The translations under genes were made by a program, and so were the position numbers. From MKUN01 sp964481425 (GTDB lineage Bacteria; Bacteroidota; Bacteroidia; Chitinophagales; Chitinophagaceae), in contig CAYZTM010000009.1 in assembly GCA_964481425.1 (NCBI GenBank), forward strand, positions 1-64,000: DNA of 64,000 bases, given 5' to 3'. This document shows positions 8,704 to 16,539 of the stretch, piece by piece. Under the pieces are notes generated by a model, which saw nothing but the letters and a program-made list of their open reading frames with translations, had not been told where the DNA came from and searched no databases. Positions within the stretch are counted from its first letter, which is position 1. Each line of letters starts with the position of its first letter.

Positions 8704-9516
8704 TCACTTTTGAAACAATAACACGATCCAATTGTTCATTTCATCCATATGAAGGAAATTCAAACCAGTTGAATTTGCAGCTGCCACAATTATGCCCTTA
8801 TCTTCTTTCAATAGTCCGCTCATGAGTATATAGCCACCACTATTAAGATGCGCGCTAAGCGAGCCCATGTAAGAAAGCAGGATGTTACGGTTAATGTTAG
8901 CGAGCACAACATCAAAGCAACCATCTACATCCTCCAAAGAGCCCTGGCTGACCGCTACACGCTTGCATAAGTTCCTTTCAATATTTTCCAGGGCATTACG
9001 GTACGACCATTCGTCGTTATCTATAGCTATGATATTGCCTGCTCCCAGCTTTTCGGCCAGTATTGCGAGGATACCAGTGCCCGTGCCAAAATCCAGGACG
9101 GTCTTATCTGCAAATTCTAAATGCTGCATTTGCATCATCATAAGCATAGTAGTGGCATGATGACCGGTACCGAATGACATCTGCGGTGTTATCACTACCT
9201 CGTATGGGGTAGTTACCACCATATCATGAAAATGGGCCCTGACGGTACAAAAATCAGGCACTATAACAGGTTGAAAACTCTCCTCCCATTGTGCATTCCA
9301 GTTCTGCTCCTCTATGGTATTGACACTATATGAAAGAGCATATTCTGACAATATTCCGGCAACTATCTGCTCCTCGAAGTTTGCTTCCGTTATATAGGCG
9401 CTCAAACCTGTCTCCATTTCCTCAAAGCCCTCATATCCAATATCACTAAGACGGGCAAGCAATATATCTCTAAGTACCGAATCGGTAAGCTGAATAGAAA
9501 GCTGTATGTGTCGCAT
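8704..9516 (-). CDS. prmA: PrmA, ribosomal protein L11 methyltransferase
   Basis: A 270-residue protein starting MRHIQLSIQL at 9516. An open frame extends 15 codons further up, but those codons lie in the terminator hairpin of the preceding gene, so this later ATG is preferred. The N-terminal domain (residues 1-95) is the small L11-recognition fold. Then come the PrmA hallmarks WNAQWEESFQPV, MSFGTGHHATTMLMM, and SAM-binding DFGTGTGILAILAEKLGA, with the catalytic-strand motif DVVLANINRNILL. It trimethylates ribosomal protein L11 in the cytoplasm and is usually dispensable. The gene stands alone between a terminator and the plsY promoter region. Confidence 0.93.
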   Translation of the reverse strand: MRHIQLSIQLTDSVLRDILLARLSDIGYEGFEEMETGLSAYITEANFEEQIVAGILSEYALSYSVNTIEEQNWNAQWEESFQPVIVPDFCTVRAHFHDMVVTTPYEVVITPQMSFGTGHHATTMLMMMQMQHLEFADKTVLDFGTGTGILAILAEKLGAGNIIAIDNDEWSYRNALENIERNLCKRVAVSQGSLEDVDGCFDVVLANINRNILLSYMGSLSAHLNSGGYILMSGLLKEDKGIIVAAANSTGLNFLHMDEMNNWIVLLFQK

Positions 9517-9520
9517 GCTA

Positions 9521-9556
9521 TAAAATAAAAGAGGTTGCACCATATAGTACAACCTC
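9521..9556 (-). terminator. Intrinsic terminator after the PorE-like gene
   Basis: Stem arms at 9547-9556 and 9531-9540 (GAGGTTGTAC with GTGCAACCTC, one G-U pair) enclose a 6-nt loop. A T-rich run follows on the minus strand (9521-9530). It lies between the stop of the OmpA-family gene and prmA. Confidence 0.85.
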
Positions 9557-9576
9557 TTCAATACAAATATTATCGT

Positions 9577-11769
9577 TTATGGATTATTGTCACCTTTGTT
9601 AACCCTGTAACCCGGCTTGCTCATTTCAGTTTCCTGGTCATTAGGATCACCCTCGTTCATATCATTTTCATCGACTTGCAGGTTCTTCGACTGCTCATCC
9701 ATAGTACCCGGCTTAGCACTGTTGAACAAGATGCGACGTGAAGGCACATCTGTAACGATGCGGAATTCAGTACGACGGTTCAACTGGCGTCCTTCGGGAT
9801 TATCCTTCCTGCCGATCTTGTTGGGGGCCACGGGCATTTTATCGCCAAAGCCTTTAGCTACCAAACGCTGATCTTCAATACCATGCTGCACCAGATAATC
9901 TACTACCGATTGGGCACGGCGCTTAGAAAGCTCTTCATTGTATTTGTTAGAACCTTTAGAGTCGGTATAAGAATAAATTTCGACGCTCAAAGAAGGATTG
10001 TCCTTCATGAAGTTCACCAATGAATCGAGAGAAGCCATTGACTCAGGACGTAAAGTAGCTTTGTCAAAATCATAGAACACATTGGTAACAGAGAAGTCGA
10101 TAACAATGCTGTCCATATAGATGGTAACATATACTGTATCGTCCGGGTCGGTACGTTTTACATCCATTGTATTGATAGTAGCACGGGTAGAAGAATATCC
10201 CTGCTTATCACCTGTGATCACATAATTATTACCGCGTGCAATATTGAAAGAGAAATCGCCGTCAGTAGAATTATACGTCTTCATATCGCTATTCTGGTTC
10301 ACCATCTTTACAACAGCGTCAGACAACTTCTCACCTGATTTCCTGTCAACTACCTTACCAATAACCATCAGCTTAGGCTCGTATTGAATACGCCAGATAT
10401 CATCGCAACAAGTTGGGTTTTTAAGCGCTATGGCACCAACACGATTTGACACTACGTATGCATCAGGTTTACCCAAAGGATCCTTTATATAATATAACTC
10501 GTCCGCACTTGTATTGATGGGGTAACCAAGATTCTGCACGTTAGTATAACGAGAAGGACCACCATCAGCGGAGAAGATATCAAAACCACCGAAACCCCTC
10601 CAACCATTTGATGCAAAGTAAAGCTTACCTACACGGCTGTCGTAGTATGGAGTAATTTCATCATATTCAGTATTGACTTGCTTACCGGCATTTTGCGGAC
10701 GACGATAAGTGCCACGTCGTGTATCATAAACGGAATACCATATATCATAACCACCACGACTTTGCAGCTTACGGTTAGAAGAGAAGAACAATATCTCTTT
10801 CTTACCGATCTTACATATCCAGGGCTGACTATTTGAAGGCCCGTCATTTATACCTTCACCTAAGGTTTCGGGTTTGCTCCATTCTTTACCTTTAAATTCA
10901 GAAACGTATATCTTACAGTTCACCGAGTTAGAATCGCCTTCACCACACTTTGTGAAATAGAAGCGATCGCCACCGGGACTAAAACAACCATTGCCTACGT
11001 GTACATTATCCTGGTTGAATTTACCATCCATGAATTTCATAGGCCATTCAAAAGAATCTACCTGCGAAACATGGCCTTGTTTATGAGCCACCATGAAACG
11101 AGACATATACTCACCACGAGCTCTTGGATTAGCATCTATAACTTCGTTCTGGCGCATTGAAGAGAACAGCAGCGCCGTATCACCCAAGGGGTAAGGTGCA
11201 GATTCAGTATAAGCACTATTTACATTCGGACCAGCGTTGATAATGGTTTGCGGCTGAGGATCTTTCATTGAAGTCATAGCCATAGTACAGCCATCTATCT
11301 GAACCTTAGCATATTTCTTAAGCTTCTTGTATGTCTTAGGATTTTCAGCAATGAAGTGGTTGAACGTAGCTATTGCTTTTTCATACTCACCTGCCTGCTT
11401 TTCCATAAGCGCCTCCCTGAACAATGCTTCAGGATAAAGCTTGGATGCCAATGCATAAGCTTCTGCATAGTAGTGTGCCGCAGGCTCATAGTCCCTTGTC
11501 ATCTCGTAGCAAGTAGCCAGCATAAGTGTGAGGTACGGATTACGTTCCTGCTCCTGCTTTAATTGCTGATAATAATCTATGGCATTGAAATAACTACCCT
11601 GACGATACAGGTTATCTGCCCAACGAAGCTTCTTGTCATAAGACAATCCTGAAACGGGGTCGTTAGCCTTGTTTCTATACCTTTCCATTCTATGCGACTG
11701 GGCATTTGCGTCATATTGCAGTGTAACGATAACCGTAGCCAATATAAGAAGCAGCCAATTTTTTCTCAT
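9577..11769 (-). CDS. PorE-like OmpA-family protein (TPR, propeller, CRD, OmpA)
   Basis: A 730-residue protein with a signal peptide (residues 1-23, ending ANAQS). Residues 40-170 form TPR helices (ADNLYRQGSYFNAIDYYQQ, CYEMTRDYEPAAHYYAEAY). Residues 185-470 have PD40/WD40-like propeller strands (DTALLFSSMRQ, DRFYFTKCG, EILFFSSNRK, GKLYFASNGW, ADELYYIKD). Residues 475-560 match a carboxypeptidase-regulatory-like domain (VIGKVVDRKSGEKLSDAVVK). Residues 570-690 are an OmpA peptidoglycan-binding domain (VFYDFDKATLRPES, SYTDSKGSNKYNEELSKRRA). This four-part order is that of PorE, which tethers the T9SS ring to peptidoglycan; many related proteins accompany PorP/SprF genes. It would sit in the periplasm or outer membrane. 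It follows the PorP/SprF gene but is separated from it by an intrinsic terminator. Confidence 0.82.
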   Translation of the reverse strand: MRKNWLLLILATVIVTLQYDANAQSHRMERYRNKANDPVSGLSYDKKLRWADNLYRQGSYFNAIDYYQQLKQEQERNPYLTLMLATCYEMTRDYEPAAHYYAEAYALASKLYPEALFREALMEKQAGEYEKAIATFNHFIAENPKTYKKLKKYAKVQIDGCTMAMTSMKDPQPQTIINAGPNVNSAYTESAPYPLGDTALLFSSMRQNEVIDANPRARGEYMSRFMVAHKQGHVSQVDSFEWPMKFMDGKFNQDNVHVGNGCFSPGGDRFYFTKCGEGDSNSVNCKIYVSEFKGKEWSKPETLGEGINDGPSNSQPWICKIGKKEILFFSSNRKLQSRGGYDIWYSVYDTRRGTYRRPQNAGKQVNTEYDEITPYYDSRVGKLYFASNGWRGFGGFDIFSADGGPSRYTNVQNLGYPINTSADELYYIKDPLGKPDAYVVSNRVGAIALKNPTCCDDIWRIQYEPKLMVIGKVVDRKSGEKLSDAVVKMVNQNSDMKTYNSTDGDFSFNIARGNNYVITGDKQGYSSTRATINTMDVKRTDPDDTVYVTIYMDSIVIDFSVTNVFYDFDKATLRPESMASLDSLVNFMKDNPSLSVEIYSYTDSKGSNKYNEELSKRRAQSVVDYLVQHGIEDQRLVAKGFGDKMPVAPNKIGRKDNPEGRQLNRRTEFRIVTDVPSRRILFNSAKPGTMDEQSKNLQVDENDMNEGDPNDQETEMSKPGYRVNKGDNNP

Positions 11770-11813
11770 GTTCGTGAGCGTTGTTAATGGGTATAAAAGT
11801 ATAAATTGGTCAT

Positions 11814-11852
11814 AAAAAAAGAAAGGGCTTTAAAAAAATTTTTTGCCCTTTC
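11814..11852 (-). terminator. Strong intrinsic terminator between the PorP/SprF and PorE-like genes
   Basis: GAAAGGGC and GCCCTTTC (11821-11828 with 11845-11852) form the outer stem, extended inward by an A-run/T-run. Seven T residues follow on the minus strand (11814-11820). It would stop or reduce transcription between two genes that would otherwise form one operon. Confidence 0.8.
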
Positions 11853-11863
11853 CTGTTAATATC

Positions 11864-12910
11864 TTAAAAACGAGCGCAAGGATACACTAATCGGTGAGCG
11901 AAATCCAGCGGATTGGGCGCTATATAACGGAGGGATATCTCAAAACCGCCTTTGCCGTTAGATGCATCTTTTAATGTAGACATATTATAATCATAGCTAA
12001 CACCAAACTTAAACCCTTTGAATTCTACCCCTACGGTAGCCATTGCAGCATCGCCATTGCGATACCAGCCACCCAGGAATATTGAGGTTGCATAGCTATG
12101 TACATCGGGAGTACCTACGATATAGTTGAATTCATTACCTGCGATCAACTCGCTGGCTGAAGCCTGCATTTGGTACAGAGCTGCGGGCCTGAGGCTAAAA
12201 CGGTCGCTCAGGTACGCTATGATGCCTAACTGGCCTGTATAGCGCATGGCCAGGCCAACATCGCTGTTTGTCTTCTTGGTTATAGCATCTTTCGGCTGAT
12301 TCAGGTTATTGGCACCTACACCCAATACATAGCCAAAGCGGCTGCTGGGGCTGTGTGAGAAGCTAAGGCCTGCATTAACAGTAAAGTATTTTACTTTATT
12401 ATTAAGGTATGGATATTCAGCAGATGTACCCGGCTGGAAAGAACCATTCAGGAATTCATCACCGAAATAAAGTTTAGAAAGATCGATGCTTTTTTCGGTA
12501 TAACCACCCTGAGCACCTACAGATATTTGCGCCTTTTCGCCCATGAACTTATGGTAAGCAACGGACAACAAACCTGAAAAGTTGGTCAGGTTACCATCAC
12601 CGGCCCTGTCATTATATAGCTGAAGGCCCCCTGCCAGGTAGTCATCATGAGAAATATCATAAACGATCGGCATATCGAACGAAGCAGCATAAGTAACGAA
12701 AGGAATCGTTACACTCTTCCATTGGTTACGATAAACTGCCGCTGCGCGGAACTGGCCATCAAAACCACCCGTAAATGAAGGATTAACGATAAGGGGTGAT
12801 GCCTCGAATTGCGTAAAGTGAATATCCTGGGCTTGCACAGATGATGTGCCAAGACCTAACGCTAACACTGCTGCGAGGCTTATGCGGGTTGCTATATTTT
12901 TACTGATCAT
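11864..12910 (-). CDS. PorP/SprF family type IX secretion system membrane protein
   Basis: A 348-residue protein with a signal peptide (ending SVQAQD). The family signature follows at once: DIHFTQFEASPLIVNPSFTG, the usual 'HFSQ...P...NPAYTG' opening of PorP/SprF. The body is a predicted beta-barrel with alternating hydrophobic strands (LSVAYHKFMGEKAQISVGAQ, FTVNAGLSFSHSP, FGVSYDYNMSTL), and the C-terminus ends YPCARF, close to the usual PCPRF-type end. SprF is needed in Flavobacterium to export and attach the type B cargo SprB; paralogues usually sit directly beside a type B cargo. That is the case here: the cargo gene ends 23 bp upstream. It acts in the outer membrane. Confidence 0.92.
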   Translation of the reverse strand: MISKNIATRISLAAVLALGLGTSSVQAQDIHFTQFEASPLIVNPSFTGGFDGQFRAAAVYRNQWKSVTIPFVTYAASFDMPIVYDISHDDYLAGGLQLYNDRAGDGNLTNFSGLLSVAYHKFMGEKAQISVGAQGGYTEKSIDLSKLYFGDEFLNGSFQPGTSAEYPYLNNKVKYFTVNAGLSFSHSPSSRFGYVLGVGANNLNQPKDAITKKTNSDVGLAMRYTGQLGIIAYLSDRFSLRPAALYQMQASASELIAGNEFNYIVGTPDVHSYATSIFLGGWYRNGDAAMATVGVEFKGFKFGVSYDYNMSTLKDASNGKGGFEISLRYIAPNPLDFAHRLVYPCARF

Positions 12911-12933
12911 GATATGCTTACCTTATGTGGTTA

Positions 12934-15786
12934 TTACCTGATTAATGTTACGTTTCCTTGTTTTACAAACTTAAGCCCTGTACTGGTATATGCTTCAACC
13001 TCGTAAACATATACGCCGAAGGGCTGGGGTTCACCTTTATACTTTCCGTCCCACCCCTGATTGATGTCAGTGGTCTCAAAAACCATGTTCCCCCAGCGGT
13101 TGAAAATACGGAAACTTTTCAAAGTTGCAATGCCTCTCTTTACAATTTTTAATTCTGAATTTGGCCCCGAGCCCGGAACAAAGGCATTTGGTATGTCAAG
13201 AACCGATTCCGGATTAACTATTACTTTAATGGAATCAGTTGCCGGGCAACCCCACTCAGTTGTAGCTTTTACCACATATTTAGTGGTCACTTCGGGCATA
13301 GAAACCGGGTTAGCTATACTATCCGTACTCAAACCTGTAGGCGGGAACCAGTGATAATACATCACATTACCCTGGGGGTTCATCTGGTAGCTCTCTCCGG
13401 GGTACAGTACCACAGAGTCAGGCAGATCGATCACTGCATCTGAATGCACAAAGAACTTAACATCCAAAGTATCGTGACAGCCATGAACATCTGTCACCAG
13501 TACTTCATAGCGTGTATCCCTGAAAGGGAATACCAGCGGGTTAGCCGCCATTGTATCGCTGATCATGTCGGTATTAGCCGGTGACCAGTTATAGAACACA
13601 CCACCTGTGGCATGCAGGTAAACGGAATCCCGCGGACATATATTAGTATCTACATCGGGGCTAAGCGAAGCAAAGTTGCCCGGGAATACTGTAATATAAG
13701 TTGAGTCAGAGCCTTTACAACCTATAGGTGTGGTAACCGTGAGGATGTAGTTATCGCTGCTATCGCCGGTAAATACAATATTTGGCGAGGCGGGACTATC
13801 GAGACCGATCGTAGGTGTCCATGCATATGTGTAATCCGGGTATGGCGGATCGACAGTAGCGTTGATCCTGATACTCTGCCACTGGCACATCTGGGCAGAA
13901 TCCGGAATGTTCACTATCGGGTTAGGCTGAACTTCTACATTGAACGAATGTATCATGTCCGGGCAGCCGGGATAAGTAGCCGTGATCGTATATGATATCG
14001 TTGTGTCCGGAGTCATCACGGGGTTGATGATAAACGGATTAGATACATAAGTAGACGGTGTCCATTGATAAGTAAAATTAGGATCACCTGTTGCCCTCAC
14101 CTGTATCACACCTCCTACGCAAACAGTAGTATCGGGGTTTGAAAGTGTGAAGTCATTCGGCAATTCATGTATCGTAATCGTATCACTACGAGCGCAGCCT
14201 ACGGCACCGGGATCGGCGATCACTACATAGGTAACATCGTTCTGCACGGTAGGTGTACTTACCGGGTTCTGTATCGTTGCATTATTAAGGTACGTGGTTG
14301 GTGTCCAGTTATATGTATAGGTCTGGTTGACCGGCGTGGTGACCGCATTCAATTGAACGGGTACCCCGACACAAGTCGTAACATCAGGCCCTAAATTAAT
14401 GGTAGGCGGATACTTGACATCGATGGTAACGTTACCCTGCATTGAAGGACAACCCGAACCCGGGAGATCGGCCGTGAGCGAATAAGTAGTTGTGGTAGTA
14501 GGTGTTGCCGTTGGCGTAAGGGTATCGGGATTATTGAGTCCCGTGCTGGGGGTCCAATGGAAATGCAAAATGCTATCGCCTTCTGCCACGATGTTCACAG
14601 AATTTCCGATACATATAGGTGTATCGGGCGTGATCACATGTACATACAATGAGTCGTATATAGTGATCTCAGCGCTATCAGATATCTGGTTACCGTTGCA
14701 GAGGTAAGGAGAAAGGATGTAAAGCTTTACTGTCTTGGGGCCTGTAGGCGGAATAACAGGTAATGCATTTATGTATAAGGTATCCGTCAGGCTATCCGCA
14801 GGTATCACGGCACTATCGGCTATGGTCACATAATCATAACCGTTAATAGCGGTGCCACCAATCTGGTAATGCACCACTTTGGGAACCGCAGTAGCCACAG
14901 GTCTTGTGAACACAAACTTGCCGGGTGCACAACCCCGAACTACATACGGGAGGCCACCGGGACCGAATGTAGCAATGGAAGTAGTGCCCGACGTAAGGCT
15001 ACCTGCTTCGAGCCATACGCCAGAGTCAAGAGCGCCATCGCTGGCATCGGCAATTGCGAGCTTAAGGTGGTAAGTATCACAAGGAGTAACGGCAGAAATA
15101 GCTTTAAATACCTCTGTGAATCCCCAATAGCTTATATAAATCCCGTTACTGTTATTTACATAATACTGCGAAAAAGGGGAGCCCGGTCCCATTGCCTGGC
15201 AGGTACCAATACCATTCAAGGGGTTATTAATGGTCGGATCAGTAGTGCTATTTACCGTTACGGGTATGTTAGTACCCGGCACCAAAGCTATATTGACTGG
15301 CGTAGGTATATCAGGACCGGAAATAAAGAATGCAAAAGCATCATTGAATTGAGAGCAGGAATAACTTTGGTACTCTACCGACCCAAATACATAATTGAAT
15401 TTGACTGTATCGCCGGAAGGCACAAAATCAAACTCAAGTACACATGCATCATGGGTGGGCTGCCCGGCAAGGGTAGTAAGATCCGGATCGCCGGGATAAT
15501 TCAGCGAAAAACTTGGCGCACCCACAGGACCTACAGTAGCTGCGGCATGACCCGAGGTTAAAACAATGCCGCTATCTATCCCCAAATTGCTTACTCCATT
15601 AAAAAGGCCATTGGCCAACTGATGACAGTTCAAAGTCGGGTTTAATACAACGACGCCAGCACCCGTAAGTTTAGCGGCCAAAGAATCAGCCGTTTGGTCT
15701 GGTGTCACGGCATAGTTCTGTGCTAACGTTATACTAAAATCTGCGAAGAGTGATATGAGTACAAATATGTAACGAATTTTTTTCAT
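12934..15786 (-). CDS. Type B T9SS cargo with choice-of-anchor L domain and Ig-like array
   Basis: A 950-residue protein with a signal peptide (residues 1-22, ending TLAQN). Residues of about 25-270 match a choice-of-anchor L domain: LTGAGVVVLNPTLNC, SGIVLTSGHAAATVGP, VFGSVEYQSYSCSQFNDAFA and a closing KLAIADASDGALDSGVWLEA. Residues 380-860 are a row of five or more PKD/Ig-like units with repeats of Y-x-W-x-P-(S/T)-x-(G/Y)-(L/V) (FHWTPSTGLN, YNWTPTTYLN, YQWTPSTYVS, YAWTPTIGLD, YHWFPPTGLS). The last 85 residues are a T9SS type B (gliding-motility-associated) sorting domain: IPNAFVPG, FRIFNRWGNMVFE, GWDGKYKGEPQPFGVYVYEV. It is likely a surface adhesin or filament exported with the help of the PorP/SprF-like protein encoded next. 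Confidence 0.92.
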   Translation of the reverse strand: MKKIRYIFVLISLFADFSITLAQNYAVTPDQTADSLAAKLTGAGVVVLNPTLNCHQLANGLFNGVSNLGIDSGIVLTSGHAAATVGPVGAPSFSLNYPGDPDLTTLAGQPTHDACVLEFDFVPSGDTVKFNYVFGSVEYQSYSCSQFNDAFAFFISGPDIPTPVNIALVPGTNIPVTVNSTTDPTINNPLNGIGTCQAMGPGSPFSQYYVNNSNGIYISYWGFTEVFKAISAVTPCDTYHLKLAIADASDGALDSGVWLEAGSLTSGTTSIATFGPGGLPYVVRGCAPGKFVFTRPVATAVPKVVHYQIGGTAINGYDYVTIADSAVIPADSLTDTLYINALPVIPPTGPKTVKLYILSPYLCNGNQISDSAEITIYDSLYVHVITPDTPICIGNSVNIVAEGDSILHFHWTPSTGLNNPDTLTPTATPTTTTTYSLTADLPGSGCPSMQGNVTIDVKYPPTINLGPDVTTCVGVPVQLNAVTTPVNQTYTYNWTPTTYLNNATIQNPVSTPTVQNDVTYVVIADPGAVGCARSDTITIHELPNDFTLSNPDTTVCVGGVIQVRATGDPNFTYQWTPSTYVSNPFIINPVMTPDTTISYTITATYPGCPDMIHSFNVEVQPNPIVNIPDSAQMCQWQSIRINATVDPPYPDYTYAWTPTIGLDSPASPNIVFTGDSSDNYILTVTTPIGCKGSDSTYITVFPGNFASLSPDVDTNICPRDSVYLHATGGVFYNWSPANTDMISDTMAANPLVFPFRDTRYEVLVTDVHGCHDTLDVKFFVHSDAVIDLPDSVVLYPGESYQMNPQGNVMYYHWFPPTGLSTDSIANPVSMPEVTTKYVVKATTEWGCPATDSIKVIVNPESVLDIPNAFVPGSGPNSELKIVKRGIATLKSFRIFNRWGNMVFETTDINQGWDGKYKGEPQPFGVYVYEVEAYTSTGLKFVKQGNVTLIR

Positions 15787-15867
15787 CTTTTATTAGATTT
15801 CATGGGTTTTACATATAGACGGTATCAAAACGAAAAAAGTTTGTGAAATTTTTCGCTTAGGAATTAC

Positions 15868-15898
15868 CAAAAATACAGTTTTTGCAAATGTTTTTCAA
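15868..15898 (-). promoter_or_regulatory. Promoter of the type B cargo/PorP operon
   Basis: On the minus strand TTG (15896-15898), 20 bases, then TATTTTTG (15868-15875) fit the Bacteroidota -33/-7 pattern. Start of transcription would be near 15861, giving a leader of about 75 nt. Confidence 0.6.
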
Positions 15899-16016
15899 CA
15901 GTTTTTTAAACAAATACAATTCTATCCCTATGTTCCAGTTAAACTTTTGTTCTACATGTTTCATGAAAAATTATTAAATTTATTCTATCATTTCACTATC
16001 ATTAAATATAAATACA

Positions 16017-16418
16017 ATGAAACAGCTATCATTATTTTTATTAATACTCGTCTACCTGACAGTACCTAAGCCAGCGGCATCATTTACTATCCATAATAAC
16101 GCATCATGCTCCCTAAACGTTTTTGTTGTTTGTTTCTCCAGTATAACTTGTGCTGTTCAGAGTACACCCTGTGCTTCATACACAGTTGCAGCAAACAGCA
16201 GTCTATTTGTCCCGCTATGTGATTGTGATTCTTTTAGAAGAGGATTTATCATATGTTGTCCACCAGCGCCCCCTCCAAACACAGCCTGTACGAAAATTTG
16301 CGAAGCAAACGTCCAGCTCTGTCCTAATTTTCCATGTACTGGAACGCTTAAATGCTGCAATACCACTCTTAATATCTACTGGGACGTCGGAGGCGATGAT
16401 ATGTACATTGATCCATAA
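16017..16418 (+). CDS. Small cysteine-rich secreted protein, family not recognised
   Basis: A 133-residue protein with a signal peptide (residues 1-22, LSLFLLILVYLTVPKPAAS). The mature part of about 110 residues holds 14 cysteines, including two CC pairs and a CDC; this spacing suggests several disulfides and an extracellular home. It opens with FTIHNNASCSLNVFV and closes with LNIYWDVGGDDMYID, which could be the edge strands of one small beta-sandwich. Similar short Cys-rich secreted proteins occur in Bacteroidota, but no family name can be given. There is no T9SS sorting domain, so Sec export alone is expected. It is a single-gene unit: its own intrinsic terminator follows at 16451. An overlapping +1 frame (16150-16440) has no signal peptide and is rejected. 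Confidence 0.7.
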   Translation: MKQLSLFLLILVYLTVPKPAASFTIHNNASCSLNVFVVCFSSITCAVQSTPCASYTVAANSSLFVPLCDCDSFRRGFIICCPPAPPPNTACTKICEANVQLCPNFPCTGTLKCCNTTLNIYWDVGGDDMYIDP

Positions 16419-16450
16419 AAAATCACATGGCTATTTTTAAGTTACAATGC

Positions 16451-16486
16451 AGTCCGGAGCATACGCATACTGGACTTTTGTTTTTT
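16451..16486 (+). terminator. Intrinsic terminator after the Cys-rich protein gene
   Basis: AGTCCGG (16451-16457) pairs with CTGGACT (16470-16476), one G-U pair. TTTTGTTTTTT follows immediately. Confidence 0.8.
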
Positions 16487-16514
16487 AAACAAAGCGGCTA
16501 CTTTATTAATATTG

Positions 16515-16522
16515 TACCTTTG
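16515..16522 (+). promoter_or_regulatory. -7 box (TACCTTTG) of ftsK
   Basis: TACCTTTGC is an exact -7 box, 17 bp before the ftsK ATG at 16540. The earlier TTG at 16531 is too close to the expected start of transcription (about 16529) to be the start codon. Confidence 0.6.
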
Positions 16523-16539
16523 CACATCGTTTGCCTGAT

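Noticed and set aside
9517..9561. 15-codon N-terminal extension of PrmA
   Set aside because: The codons fall in the terminator hairpin of the upstream gene; the ATG at 9516 gives the usual PrmA start.
14869..15561. Open frame of 230 codons opposite the type B cargo gene
   Set aside because: Antisense shadow; the opposite frame has a clear choice-of-anchor L domain.
16150..16440. Overlapping +1 frame in the Cys-rich protein gene
   Set aside because: No signal peptide; the longer frame has a signal peptide and a patterned cysteine set.
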